From assembly GCF_000801105.2 (NCBI RefSeq), contig NC_079516.1, forward strand, positions 3,596,001 through 3,660,000: a stretch of DNA of 64,000 nt, read 5' to 3'. Below are positions 24,760 through 37,752 of the stretch, piece by piece. Source of the DNA: Raphanus sativus (lineage: Eukaryota > Streptophyta > Magnoliopsida > Brassicales > Brassicaceae). Each line of letters begins with the position of its first letter. Within the stretch, counting starts at the first letter, position 1. The position numbers and the translations under genes are program-made. A model generated the notes under the pieces. It had not been told where the DNA came from. It saw nothing but the letters and a program-made list of their open reading frames with translations, and did no database searches.

Positions 24760-26142
24760 ATCTATTATATAAAAGAACCTAAAACTCTGATTAGTATTAG
24801 GCAGAAGAGTCCAAAAATCAAATCCATGAAGATTTTGCTTGTTGTGCCTGAAGTGGACATGAACTTGAAAAAGCCCAACAGATATAAAATTTCTTCTTCC
24901 AAAGGTTATGACCAGAATGGCCTGAAACCAGTTCAGTTTACACTGTTTACTTGCTACTGAAAATCATTCATTCATGGTGGATAAACACTCTATGGTTATG
25001 AAATTAAATATTGCATAAGCCAGCCAACAAAAAAAAAGAAAACTTTAAAAGCTAATAAGAAAAATTCAATATAGTATTGGGATAACTACAATCTAGCCAA
25101 CTCTTGTATGTATAAATACTTGTGTTTAGCTGCTTGGACCAGTTTATCTCCCAACTCTTATATATAGTTTCCATGCACATGAATGAACGAGAATATACAC
25201 ATTGACATAAGTTCCAAGAAAAAAAAAAGAACATGTACATGGATAAAACAACCCCTGTTTCTCATGTTATACAAACTATTTGTCGCAACGGTGTAGACTT
25301 TTCTTCTTAACCGGGTCTGGTAGCTGTAGTTGACAGTGTGTTGGAAAATTTGATAAATAATGATTCCTGATACCTAATTGTAACGTTCCTGCTTTAGGTT
25401 TGTGTGCAGCTGCCAGCTTCTATTTCAACAGTTGGTCGTCTGGTTAGTCAATTTTTAGTTACTCATCACTTTTAAACCGACACAATCTCAGATTGATGTA
25501 CCAAATGATTTGCAGATTGATATACAATTGACAGCTTTAGTATTAAAAAGAAAAAGTAAAGATAAAGCAATTAGTAGTATCATTAACGTGTACATTACAC
25601 CATCTTCCTTGAGTTAATTTCGTCGTAATGCCAATGGTTTTAAGTTCTTTTATCTTTCTTCTGACACAGTAATGACCACTAAAGGTCCATTGCTTCCTAC
25701 TCATCTTTACGTTTTACCAAGAAAACCACCCCACACTCAAAATTGTAGTGTTATCATGTAACATACTATTCCAAATAAAAGCAACAATTTAAAGTGTAAC
25801 GTTTTCCTTTTCATAATTTACATTTATGCCTTGCTATCATGTAATTACGTAAATGGAATTAAATATGCCGAATACAATAGTAAACTCATTTTACCTTTGT
25901 TGTTAAGGTTACAACTTTCGGGAATTTGTTTGAGTAATTAAATGAAAAATAAGTAAAAAGGGTTTAAAACGCACACAAAAAAGCTAAAGATAATTCACGT
26001 GTTTTTTTTTGCCGTTCTCTCTGAAAACAGAACTTGGGGAAAAGTGGGAGAGAAAATTAAATAAGAAAACCTCTTTCTCTCACTTTCTTCGTCTTCAAAT
26101 GTGTAAAGGCAATGCTCTCGATCTCAATAACCTAATCGAATA
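24760..26142. other. Intergenic spacer upstream of MBD9
   Basis: About 1.4 kb of AT-rich DNA. The last 150 bases have CT-rich and CTCTCTC words (about 26070-26095), likely the leader of MBD9. I find no element termini and no gene in it. Confidence 0.6.
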
Positions 26143-29100
26143 ATGGAACTCACTGATTCTACGAAACCGCAACTCGGAGAGAGCAGGAGCGCCGCTCTCG
26201 ACGAAGACAATCGCTCCTTTCTCGGCATCGATCTCAACGAAATCCCTTCCGCCGGCGTCGTTACTCCTGGCGGCGCTGTCCAGGACGACGACGGAGAGTA
26301 CGAACCCGTTGAAGTTGTTAGGTCAATTCACGATAACCCGGACCCAGCGCCTGGAGCCCCCGCGGAGGTTCCTGAGCCGGATCGGGATGCCGCGTGCGGC
26401 GCCTGCGGAAGGCCGGAGTCTATGGAGCTCGTAGTAGTCTGCGACGCTTGTGAGCGAGGGTTTCATCTGTGCTGTGTTAGCGACGGAGCGGAGGCTGCTC
26501 CTTCCGCTGATTGGATGTGCAGCGACTGTGTTACCGGTGGCGAGAGGAGCAAACTGTGGCCGTTGGGGGTGAAGTCCAAGCTTATCCTCGATATGAACGC
26601 CTCGCCGCCGAGTGATGCCGAGGGTTACGGAGGCGAGGATACATCAGATTCGAGGTACGTTGCCGTGCTTCGGTTTCCCGACTATTATTGCGTTAGGGTT
26701 TATTATTAGCTTTTCTGTTCTTTGATCTTAGCAGAAATTGTAAAAAGCAGTGATGGTTTCCTTTTGTTTTTGCTTCTCCAGAAAGCAGCATATGCTGGCC
26801 AGCACTTCTTGCATGGGGAACACTTTTGAACATTCAAGCTTTCTGATTCCTGGTAGAGCTCATACTTTAGGTTTTGGCTTCCCATCAGACCTGGGCAACA
26901 GATTTCCCTCTTTGGATCCAAGCGAGCTCTTGTTGCAAAATCTCAGGCATTTCATATCTGAAAGGCACGGCGTCGTATTAGAAGATGGTTGGCGTGTCGA
27001 ATTTAAACAACCTTTAAATGGATATCATCTCTGTGCAGTGTATTGTGCCCCGAGTGGGAAAACATTTAGTTCAATACAAGATGTTGCTTCTTATCTGGGC
27101 TTGGCTACTAATGGTAACTATCGCTGTATGGATGCTGAAATCACGAATCAGACTTCTCTTCCTCCAGAAAGATTGAATATGCCCAAGAGAAGAAAGACAT
27201 CAAGATGGCCAAACAACAATTTCCCTGAGCAAAAGGGTAGTTCAGTGAGTGCTCAGCTCAGTCGTTTTCCATATAGTGGTCATACGATGCCCCCTTCTGA
27301 TACTCTTTTTCAGGCTGTTGAATCTCTTAGCTCTGGGAATAATGGATGTGGTTGTGAGGAAGCTAATGTAAGTGTAAACTTCGATTCTCTACTGGTTACT
27401 CTTTGTTTTTGTTTTTTTTTAACCCCCATGTTTGTGTTTTTTTTACTTTCAGAAAGGACTTCCTATGCAATTTGAAGATTTCTTTGTCCTGTCGCTTGGA
27501 CGAATTGACATAAGACAGTCTTACCACAATGTCAACATGATTTATCCAATAGGATATAAGTCCTGCTGGCATGATAAAATCACAGGGTCTTTATTTACTT
27601 GTGAAGTATCTGGTGGTTGTTCTGGGCCTGTTTTCAAGATTACAAGGTCACCATGCTCTACATCATTTCTTCCAGTTGGATCGACTGTCTTCTCATGCCC
27701 AAAGATTGACAAAATGGTGGAACAGAACATTGACAAACGAGGTGATCGTAGAGACAGTATTCAAGACAATGATGACACTGTTGAGATCCTTCTTTCAGAT
27801 CCATCCCCACCTCTTGGAGATGATATATTGTCTTGTTTACGGGAGAAGAATATCTCCAATACATTCAATTGCCTGCGCTCGGAAGTTGGTCCTTCTCTAC
27901 TAGACTTAAATAATACTCTATCCTATAATCAGCAGCATGGGATAGAAATTGGCGAGATTGTTGTGGAAGAAGATTCATTGTCTGTTGCATGGAAAAAGGT
28001 GTCTCAAAAACTTGTTGATGCATGTTTTAATGTCCTAAAGCACAAGGGTTCCATGAACTTTCGTTGCAAGCATGTTGACAGAGAAACAAGGGAAATCAAC
28101 TGGGATACAGTAAATGAGAAAGACGATGTGATTTTATCTTTGTCAAGATTCTGCTGTTCTTTGGCTCCTAACAGTGCTACACGTGGTGAAAAGGATAGTA
28201 GCGAGATTGCATCTCTAGTTGATGTTTTGTCAAGGTGGCTTGATCAAAGCAGGTTTGGAATTGATGCAGATTTTGTACAGGAAATGATTGAACGTATGCC
28301 TGGTGCCGAATCATGTTCAAATTATAGGTCTCTGAAGACTAGAAGTTCTTCTGTTTCCGTAACTGTAGCAGAAGGAGCGCTTGTTGTCAAACCAAAAGGT
28401 GGAGAAAATGTCAGGGAAGAAGTTCTTGATGAGATATCTCGGAAAGCCAAAAGGCATAAACTAAATGTTGGTCATGGTTTAAGCAATCCACACCCTCCTC
28501 CCGGGAGGCCAATGTGTTTGAGGCTTCCTCCTGGGGTTGTTGGTGACTTCCTTCAGGTACATACATGTATTTTTATTATATGGGTAATCTACAAAGTACC
28601 CCTCCATTCACTAGGTCCTGCCACACATAGATAACAGTCATTTTTATTTTTGGCTGATCAGGTATCTGAAGTGTTCTGGCGTTTCCGTGAAATTTTGGGT
28701 TTGGGAGAGGCTTTCTCATCTGAGAAGCTTGAACAGGAGATTGTCAATCCACTGTTCGATGGTTTCTTTCTTGATAAATATGGGAAAGAAGTTCATAGAA
28801 GTGAGATGAACATTAGTGATAAGGATTGCACTGCTAGTAAAATTTTGTCTTTGTTGGATGAATCTCGCCAACCTTTTTCTTCTGAAAATACCTCTGCTTC
28901 TGTACTAAAAGAGACAAAAGCAGGGAATTCTACCGGGTTCAACATTTCATATTCCTCTCGTGGGCCGTGCTTCGGTGAACTTCTAACAAAGACTCACATT
29001 TCGCTTCTGCAAGTGCTAATATGTGAGTTGCAATCCAAGGTAGCTGCATTTGTTGATCCAAACTTTGATTCGGGAGAATCAAGATCTAGACGGGGACGGA

Positions 29101-32100
29101 AAAAGGATGACAGTACACTTTCTGCTAAAAAAAATAAGCTGCATATGCTTCCTGTTAACGAGTTCACATGGCCTGAATTGGCCCGTAGGTACATTTTGTC
29201 TCTTTTATCAATGAATGGGAACCTCGAATCAGCAGAGATTGCTGCCCGTGAAAGTGGTAAGGTATTCCGTTGCTTACAAGGGGATGGTGGTTTGCTCTGT
29301 GGTTCACTCACAGGAGTAGCTGGGATGGAAGCCGATTCAATGGTATGTTTTTGTTGTTATTCTATTTATTTTCTGGGTTACACATTTTGCTTGTATTACT
29401 GATTGACGGGATCACAAATTTAGTTTCTCGTTCGGAACCTGTTTACTGTTTTTCTTTTCCTTCAAATGTTCTATCATTTACCTTCCACGAAATTAGTCAG
29501 GTTGATCTTTCCCGAGCTTATTAGAAAGATATGTTCCAGTTATAGGTGAGTCTAGACTCTAGAGTAGTTAAGTTTCCTATGTCTTCTATATCTTGACATT
29601 TATATTCTGTTACTCTTGAATATCCTGAAGGTCCTCTTTTATTATACAGTCTCGAAAATCGATTTACTTTGTGTTGGGGCAAGAAATATTGCTTGCTATA
29701 GGAAAAATACTTACGTTCCTAAACCACTCTCACAGAAAGAGAATGCCCTTTGAACTTACGTGTACGTATTAACTATTTATCTTCAGTTACTTGCAGAGGC
29801 TACAAAAAAAATATTTGGTTCGTTGACAAGAGAAAATGATGTTCTCTCTGTGGAAGATGATGATTCTGATGGCCTTGATGCTACTGAGACAAACGCTTGC
29901 AATGGTGATATTCCAGAGTGGGCACTGGTTCTGGAACCCGTGAGAAAGCTTCCAACAAATGTTGGGACTAGAATCAGAAAGTGTGTCTATGAGGCTTTAG
30001 AGAGAAATCCACCAGAGTGGGCAAAGAAGATATTGGAGCATTCCATCAGTAAAGAAGTATATAAAGGCAATGCATCAGGACCGACAAAGGTTCAATCTCT
30101 AAAACCAACGCTTACATTAAATTTTGAACTGCGTAAATTGGAATTTCTTGTTTTCTTGAATTCCCTTTTCTGTCTCTTGTTCTTCTGGTGATGTATCTCA
30201 GTCTGATGACATATGATATTATTTCCCTTTACTGAATACAGAAAGCTGTGCTCTCGTTGCTAGCCGAAGTTCGAGGTGGAGATATGGTGCAGAAGTCTGT
30301 CAAAGGAACCAAAAAGAGGACGTCTATTGGTGTATCTGATGTCATTATGAAGAAATGTCGTGCTGTGTTGCGTGATGTTGCTGCTGTAGACGAGGATAAA
30401 GTGTTTTGCACTTTATTGGGGCGAAAGTTACTGAATTTGAATGATAATGATGATGACGGACTCTTGGGATCACCTGCAATGGTTTCGCGTCCCTTAGACT
30501 TTAGAACTGTTGATTTGAGGTTGGCTGTTGGTGCGTATGACGGATCAACTGAAGCTTTTCTCGAGGATATTCTTGAGGTAGGATTTTCCCTCTTTGTCTG
30601 ATTTTTTTGTGCAATTGATGGCATGATGCTTTCTGTGCGATATGAGAGCTAGTTTATTGAAGTGATATATTTCCCATTTCGGTATTGCATCTTTGTGCTG
30701 TAAGTTTCACACTATTCATTTAGATGCATGAATGTAAAGTGTTGAACACCCAGAAATTAGCTGCTCAGCTGTTGGATAAAGTTTTAGCTATGATTAGAAA
30801 TCGAAGCAATTGAGTCCTACAGTACATGCTTGACTTATTTTTTAAAATTTGTTGTGATGGTATGCATGCAACTTTATCTTGTTTCATGGATGACATGCTA
30901 ATTTTCACTTTCTGATTTGCAGCTGTGGAGTTGTTTACGTGTTATGTATGCGGATCAGCCCGATTCTTTAGAACTGGTTGAAACATTGTCGGAAAAATTT
31001 AAGTCACTGTACGAAGCTGAGGTTTGTCTTTTTCTCCTTTTTCTGCTATGCTCTAGAACGTGATATGTTCACAGCTTAGTTAGCCTCTTGAAGTCAAATG
31101 GTCGAGACAGTCCCATCAAACAAATTTTGTTAAGGCTTATCATTTTTGAAAGTTATAGGCCTTTGAGATCAGAGTTAGATGCTTTCAAAGGGTTTTTCCT
31201 TTTGTGTGTTGCCTTTCAGTTTCTAGGAGGTGTATGCATGGTATCCTCTTTCTATGAAAATATTTGCAATGTCGAGTGCAATTCTGTTCTCAAGTTTCAA
31301 GCCTTTTATTTTTTTGCTGGTATAGGTTCTACCTCTTGTTCAGAAACTTATGGACTACAGAAAATTGGAATGTCTAAGTGCAGAGATGAGGAAGGAAATT
31401 AAGGACATTGTTGTTTCAGTAAATAAGCTTCCCAAGGCCCCGTGGGATGAGGGGGTATGTAAAATATGTGGCGTTGACAAAGATGATGACAGTGTTCTCT
31501 TGTGTGATACGTGCGATGCGGAGTACCACACATATTGTTTGAATCCCCCTCTTATTAGAATTCCAGATGGAAATTGGTATTGTCCCTCATGTGTCATTGC
31601 CAAGGGCATGGCTCAGGATGCTTTGGAATCGAACAAACTAGTCAGACGGCGGAAAGGTAGAAAGTATCAGGGGGAACTTACCCGAGGTTCTATGGAAACA
31701 ACTGCTCGCTTGGTAGATGTGATGGAAGGAAAAGACTACTGGGAGTTCAGTGCTGAGGAGGTAAGTTTTGAACCTCTTCTCTCATTTTTGCTCATTCATT
31801 TGAAATGTTTCACCTTTTACTTCTCTTTTTGAAGATGAATATCATGATTATATTTTCATGTTGTAATCCTTAGCTTATGTTTTACGACAATTATAGAATT
31901 CCGGTTAAATTGAATCATGATTATATTTTCATGTGGATTTAAGGTATTTTTCGAAGGAAGGAAGTCTTTAGATATTTATTTTTCTACCGTATAGAATTCC
32001 GGTTAAATTGAGTCAAATGACACTGCGAAAAAACTATTTTGTAGCTCTCTTTTTCTTAAAACTAGTACAAGCATATGGACCTGCTGCTGTTGGTAATCTG

Positions 32101-34569
32101 GTCAATGTCTTTTTGTTTTAATGCAGAGAATCCTGCTGCTTAAGCTTCTATGCGATGAACTGCTTAGCTCATCCCTTGTTCATCAACACCTCGAGCAGTG
32201 TGCCGAAGCCTTAATTGAAATGCAGCAGAAGTTGCGCTCTCTTTCCTCAGAATGGAAAAACACAAAAATGCGGCAGGAGTTTCTGACGGCTAAACTCGCA
32301 AAGGTTGAACCTAGTATTCTAAAGGAAATGGGCGAACCACAAAATTCAAGTAGCTTTGCAGACTACCGTGGATGTAATCAACAACAGGAGAGTGTTGGAG
32401 ACAGGGTTCCTCATGATGATGACGCTTCCTCTGCTGCGTTTCTTAACAATAATCAGGGAAAAGCTCCGCTTGAGACAGATGCTCAGACTGGAGAGTCAAA
32501 TGTCATTTCGAGAGAGAACAAAATTCCCACCCCCGAAAAAGTTACATCCCCTGGAAGGAACGAGTCGCCAATAGAGGTAACGGATCATATGTCTTGTGAA
32601 AGAGAAGATACTACAGAGACCTTGGACAAATCAGCTGGAAGGAACCATGAAACACACACTATAAAACCCAATGCGGTGGAATTGAAGACAGCACATGATG
32701 CATCTTCTGTGGCTTCCCAAGAATTGCAGGCTTGTCAACAGGATTTGAATGCCACTAGTAATGAAATACAGAATCTGCAGCAATCAATCGGAAGCATTGA
32801 ATCACAGATTCTAAGGCAATCTATACGAAGAGACTTTCTGGGAAGTGATGCTAGTGGTCGTCTATATTGGGGTTGCTACTTCGCGGAAGAACATCCTCGT
32901 ATTTTGGTTGATGGAAGCATGTCGTTGCAGAAATCTGTACAAGTTGACTTGACAGGTTCAAAAGTTCCCTCCCCATTTCTCCATGCCGTTGACCATGGAA
33001 GATTAATGGTCTCACCCTGGACATATTATGAAACTGAAGCGGAGATCAGCAAGCTTGTCCTATGGCTTCATGATGATGACCCAAAAGAAAGAGGCTTGAG
33101 AGAGTCTATTTTGTGCTGGAAAAGGTTACGATTTGGGGATCTTAAAAGGGAAATCAAACAAGCTGAGAATTCGTCCTCCCCAACATTGCCTGGGAATCTT
33201 GTGACGAAGGCTGCCATGTCAATGGAGAAAAGATATGGTCCATGCATCAAACTAGAGATCGAAACCTATAAAAAACGGGGGAAGAAGACAAAGTTTGCAG
33301 AGCGAGAGAAACTGTGTAGATGCGAATGCTTGGAATCCATTTTGCCATCCATGATTCACTGCCTCGTATGCCACAAAACATTTGCAAGTGATGATGAATT
33401 TGAGGAGCACGCCGAGAGTAAGTGTGTTCCATATTCATTAGCAACTGAAGAAGGCAAAGAAAAGTATGATTCTTCAAAAGCAAAAGAAAGCCTGAAATCC
33501 GATTATCTTAGTGTAAAGTCTAGCGCTGGCAAAGATAAAGCTGAAATATCCAATGTTTCTGAACTTGATTCTGGGCTGATAAGATACCAAGAAGAAGAAT
33601 CTATTTCCCCATATCATTTTGGGGATATCTGCTCCAAGTTTGTGACAAAGGATTCTAACAGAGATTTGGTTAACGAGATTGGTCTGATCAGTTCAAATGG
33701 AAGTCCAACATTTCTTTCGTTGCCATCTATTCATTTTAACGACTCAATGCTCATATCGGCCACTGGCAGTAAGCTAGATGGTGGTGATTCAGGGGATCAG
33801 GTGATGTTTACTGGTTCTGAAGCCAATGGTGAAGACTTGAATTCTGAATCATTGGACAGATCGGTCACAAATGATCTTGGCAGTCCGCTGAACAAACTGA
33901 ATGGAGTGGGATTTGGCAACTCAGAGGAAAAGAACAAAAACTCTACAGGCAGTGGGTTAAAAGGCTACTGTGTGGTTCCACAGGCGTCTTTGAAACGTGT
34001 TACTGGCAAAGCTTTGCAGGTTTTCAGGTTCCTTAAAACCAACTTGCTTGATATGGATGTGGCACTACCTGAAGAAGCTTTAAGACCATCGAAATCACAT
34101 CCAGATCGTAGACGAGCTTGGCGTGCTTTTGTTAAATCGGCACAAAGCATTTTCGAGGTTTAGTTCTTATATATTTATATTCTTTTTACTCCTCTCTATC
34201 TAATACCATATGTAATCTGGATTTGCTAATGTGTATGCCTTTTTGACATTTGATATTCAGTTGGTTCAGGCAGCAATTGTGGTAGAAGACATGATAAAGA
34301 CGGAGTACTTGAAAAATGAATGGTGGTACTGGTCTTCTCTATCAGCGGCAGTTAAAATCTCGACACTCTCTGCGCTATCCCTTCACATCTTCTCCCTCGA
34401 TGCAGCGATTATGTACGATAAAAGCATAACTGAATCAGATCCTATGGATGAGACAAAGGAGATAGGCTTACAAGAGCAGAAGTCACAAGCTGTAACTGAT
34501 ACACAAGAAAGAAGCAGCAGAGCTAACAGAAGGTCCGGTAAGAAAAGGAAAGAACCTGAGGGATCATAA
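26143..34569 (+). CDS. MBD9: Methyl-CpG-binding domain protein 9, chromatin factor
   Basis: Ten exons: 26143-26654, 26782-27367, 27453-28556, 28662-29342, 29787-30089, 30242-30577, 30923-31021, 31326-31760, 32127-34157, 34261-34569; 6396 bases, 2131 residues, near the 2.2-kilo-residue Arabidopsis protein. In order: PHD finger 1 at residues 85-129 (CGACGRPE, VVVCDACERGFHLCC, WMCSDC); an MBD-like region about 225-280 (LEDGWRVEFKQPLNGYH, YCAPSGKTFSSIQDV); an FYR-like segment about 367-440 (SLGRIDIRQSYHNVNMIYP); a DDT/WHIM-type region across exons 4 and 9; PHD finger 2 about 1252-1298 (CKICGVDKDDDSVLLCDTC); a late Cys-rich stretch (CRCECLESILPSMIHCLVC). From the family: MBD9 is a subunit linking ISWI and SWR1 remodelling complexes, promotes H2A.Z deposition and affects flowering time and branching. 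Both PHD fingers keep their zinc residues. Confidence 0.95.
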
Positions 34570-35297
34570 CAATTTACTTGAAACCACACAAGTAGAAAAG
34601 CTTCAGCGGAAATGGTGGCTTTTGTTTTTAATCAAAGTGGAGCCAATCAATATGTGTATGTGTAGTAGATATAGGGAATGTTTCGGTCTGGAAGCAAAGC
34701 TGTAAGTTGGGGATGTTAGAGATCTGGTTTGGTGGTTCATCAAAGAATAGTCAGGACTTGAAAGTGGGGTCTAACAGGTGGATGAGCGGAGAGAGTATGT
34801 GTGTACGTACGTACACATACATATATATATGTAGAAGACAAAACTAATGTCTCTGGAATTTAACTACTAGTAGTAGTATTAAAGCCGCTTTTTTAGACAT
34901 GAGCTGATTGATGAATTTTTTAGAAAGGAAACTTCGATTCTTTATAAATCTTTCTCTCGCTCTATAAACAGTGAATGGATGATTATGAGAGGGCTTCAAT
35001 CTTTCTTCTTCTTATAGTTTCCAGTGGGTACAATAGCCAGTGAATTCATCGAATCAATAAAATTATTTTTACCTTTGGACTTAAAAAAAAATAGAATATA
35101 GATTCGTACGTTTCACAATGATAACATTTATATATAACCGATCAATAATTCAATACCGTGGATTTGGGTCACTCCACCGGTCCACAAAGGCACAAATTAT
35201 GCAGCGTTACGTCAACATGGAAACAAACAATGCTGTATTTTAAAAAGAAAACACACACAAGATATAAAAATACATAATTGTGTTTTGCATTTAGCTT
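34570..35297. other. Convergent 3' spacer between MBD9 and HB1
   Basis: 3' ends of MBD9 (+) and HB1 (-) face each other over about 730 bases. A short palindromic word GTACGTACGTAC at 34803-34815 and TA runs are the only structures seen. Confidence 0.55.
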
Positions 35298-36660
35298 TCA
35301 CGTCCAGCCCCAGAATCCTAGTGATTCACCGTGACCGTGCGGCGGCGAAGTGGTGGCCCCAAATACGTCAACAACGAAACAGCTCCGGTCATTATCACTC
35401 CCGTTGTTGTTATGTTCCTCCAGTTGGTGGATGGGTACGATACTTGGGAAGTAAGAGTCACAGCTGTCTAGTAGTTGAGGAGCGTCTTCTTCGTCTAGTA
35501 CCGTACTCCCTGAACTCAACCGGTCCTCTGTTTTGATTGGCGATGGTTCGATATGGTTCATGTTCACCGAATCAAGCTGCTGCTGGGGGTTTGCTTCGGG
35601 CACTTGACCCGATGGCTCCTTAGTTGCCTCTTCTTTGGCTTGGAGCTTCTCTGCCAGGGAAGTCACCTGTAAAAAAAAAAGAAGAAAAAGATTCTTACTT
35701 CTCTTTTATTAATCACACACAAAGGGGGTCAACACAAGCAACCTACCATAAGGAGATATTATTAAATTTTTAAATTCGTATATGATTGATTTGATTCCCA
35801 AAGTCTCTTTCTGTTGTGTGATAAGAAAAGAAAAAGAAAAGGAAAAGCATATCCTTTTAACATTTGATGCTTTTCTACTTTGGACCAATAAGGCATAAAT
35901 ATAGATTCGCTAATATTTAATTTTTGACAAGACGTTGTAGCCCAATGGTTAGGACGGGTCCCCGCCTGCACCCAGGTAGGGGGTTCGATCCACGCCGGAG
36001 GGAACTACCTTGCAACGCTCTTGTCACCCACACGGATATGGGCCATGCTTTCGGCCCATTTGAAAAACTGGGAGGGGCGTCTATCCGTGGGCATTCCTTC
36101 CCCTTGGGGATTAGTCTGGGCCTTCTGGGCCTGGGATACCCCCAGGTTAAACAAAAAAAAAAATATTTAATTTTAGATATTATTTTTTTTTTTTCCAAAT
36201 CAAGGGTAAATAGAAAGACCTGGGATCTGAGGAGATGGTTGTCGTTGAGGATGGAGTCGTAGTTAGAGAGGAGTTGGTCGTAAGAAGACTTGAGGAGACT
36301 GAAGTCTCTCTCGAGCTGCTTTGTTTTCGAACGAGCACGTCGGTTTTGAAACCAGACAGCAACTTGCCTTGGCTGAAGACCAAGCTTCTTAGCAAGCTCA
36401 GTCTTGCGATCTGGCTCCAGCTTGTTCTCGGTTTCGAAGCTTTTCTCCAGCAGATGCACCTGTTGGGTAGTGAGGCGACGCTTTTTGTCGGGTGTGTGGT
36501 CGTCGTTATAGTCATCGTCGTCGTAAAGATCCTCGTGGGAGCAAAAGAAGGGCCTTCGCTTTGATGATTCCTCCATGTTCATCATCGATCTTGCTCCTTG
36601 GAAGAAGAACATGTTGCCATGGGCGGCAGAAGGATCGAAGAAAAACGAATTGGATTCCAT
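35298..36660 (-). CDS. HB1: HD-Zip class I transcription factor (ATHB1/HAT5)
   Basis: Two coding exons on the minus strand, 36660-36220 (147 codons) and 35666-35298 (122 codons and stop), 269 residues against about 272 for Arabidopsis HAT5. The homeodomain spans about residues 59-115 ([34 protein letters not shown]) and is followed directly by a leucine zipper ([20 protein letters not shown]). The C-terminal part is acidic and ends [20 protein letters not shown], the conserved tail of the class. HD-Zip I proteins bind CAATNATTG as dimers in the nucleus; ATHB1 affects hypocotyl and leaf growth. The 552-base intron contains a SINE-like retroposon. The leader holds a peptide uORF that probably represses translation. 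Confidence 0.95.
35925..36161 (+). mobile_element. tRNA-derived SINE in the HB1 intron
   Basis: Flanked by the perfect 13-bp duplication AATATTTAATTTT (35912-35924 and 36162-36174). The body has polymerase III promoter boxes: box A TAGCCCAATGG (35938) and box B GGTTCGATCC (35981), and ends in an A-rich tail. About 237 bp, inserted antisense to HB1. Confidence 0.9.
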
Positions 36661-36761
36661 CTCGATTTAACCAGACAAGAAAAATACAAAGAAAACAGAG
36701 AAACTGAGAGAGAGAGGATTGGGTTCAAAGTAAAGAGAAAGACCGATGAAGCTAAAGGGGA

Positions 36762-36851
36762 TTAGAAGATGATGATCTTATGACGAAAGAAGCTTGTACT
36801 CCATAGTAATCTAGCCGGAGACTCTAACGGACAGATGCAAAATCCCATCAT
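36762..36851 (-). promoter_or_regulatory. Conserved-peptide uORF in the HB1 leader
   Basis: A 29-codon frame 102 bases upstream of the HB1 start codon. It begins MMGFCICPLESPARLL, continues WSTSFFRHK and ends IIIF before TAA. From memory, ATHB1 carries a conserved peptide uORF (CPuORF33) that stalls ribosomes and lowers HB1 translation. The identification rests on position, size and the single well-formed frame; I could not align it. Confidence 0.78.
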
Positions 36852-36950
36852 CAAAACAGCAATTACACCCAGAGGGAACCAGACAAGACCTTTTTTTTTT
36901 CTTTTCGAAATTATAGTTTAACCGATCATTACATCTCAAATAAATTCAAA

Positions 36951-36969
36951 GAGAGAGAGAGAGAGAGAG
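36951..36969. repeat. (GA)n tract upstream of HB1
   Basis: About nine GA units in the HB1 5' region; on the HB1 strand it is a CT tract, common in plant leaders and core promoters. Confidence 0.9.
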
Positions 36970-37752
36970 TTTCTCTTGGCCTTTGGCTTTGCTAAACTCA
37001 TACGCTTCAAGAAGCGCGCTCTTTTATACCGCAAGCAATCTTCTTAAATGACCCTTTTACCCTCTCTTCATCCAACGTTAATGTATATAAAAATATTTAT
37101 GTTTTCAAGTCTAAACTGTAATTACATACTTCCTTCGTTTTTTCTGATTTCTGCTCTTTTAACTTTTTTTTTTGTCCTACCTTCTTACAATTTTATTTGC
37201 TATTATGGAAAAAGAACACAAATTTTTTCATGCTTCTATGATTGCGTAATACAATTTCTCTAAAAAGGGGCAGTTCTGGTAGTTCGAATATGACTGAATT
37301 TTATAATCTGAAGTGGACTTCTATGAGCTTGGTGGGGCCCACTTTCTTTAGCGAGAGGACTTGGAAACAGATCTTAGCCGTTGGATCTGAATATACTTTT
37401 TTTTAGTTATATACTAGTATTAAACTAAAATATAGATTTTATTATCAGCTGTGGTAGTTCGGCCAGAGTGTGTTAAATAGGGGTGCAGTTGACAAAAAAA
37501 AAGTGTTAAATAGGGGTGCATGCTCGACGGTCGGGTAAGTGTCGGATATGCCGGTTGATCTGAAAAAAATCTAACGATCATCATCATCCTGTGTTTTCTT
37601 CATTTTCCCACAGCCTTGTCACATTATCATCTACTCATTATAAAATTTAGTAGTAATCGAGCTCACGTCACTCCTATTTTTATTTTATTTTATTTTTTTT
37701 CTCTGATCTTGATGAACCTTGCAGCAGTCTTGCACGATATTCTGTCATCTAA

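Noticed and set aside
35917..36260. Extension of HB1 through the intron (frame to 35917)
   Set aside because: The frame runs through the splice donor at 36219 into the SINE; the spliced form restores the conserved HD-Zip C-terminus.
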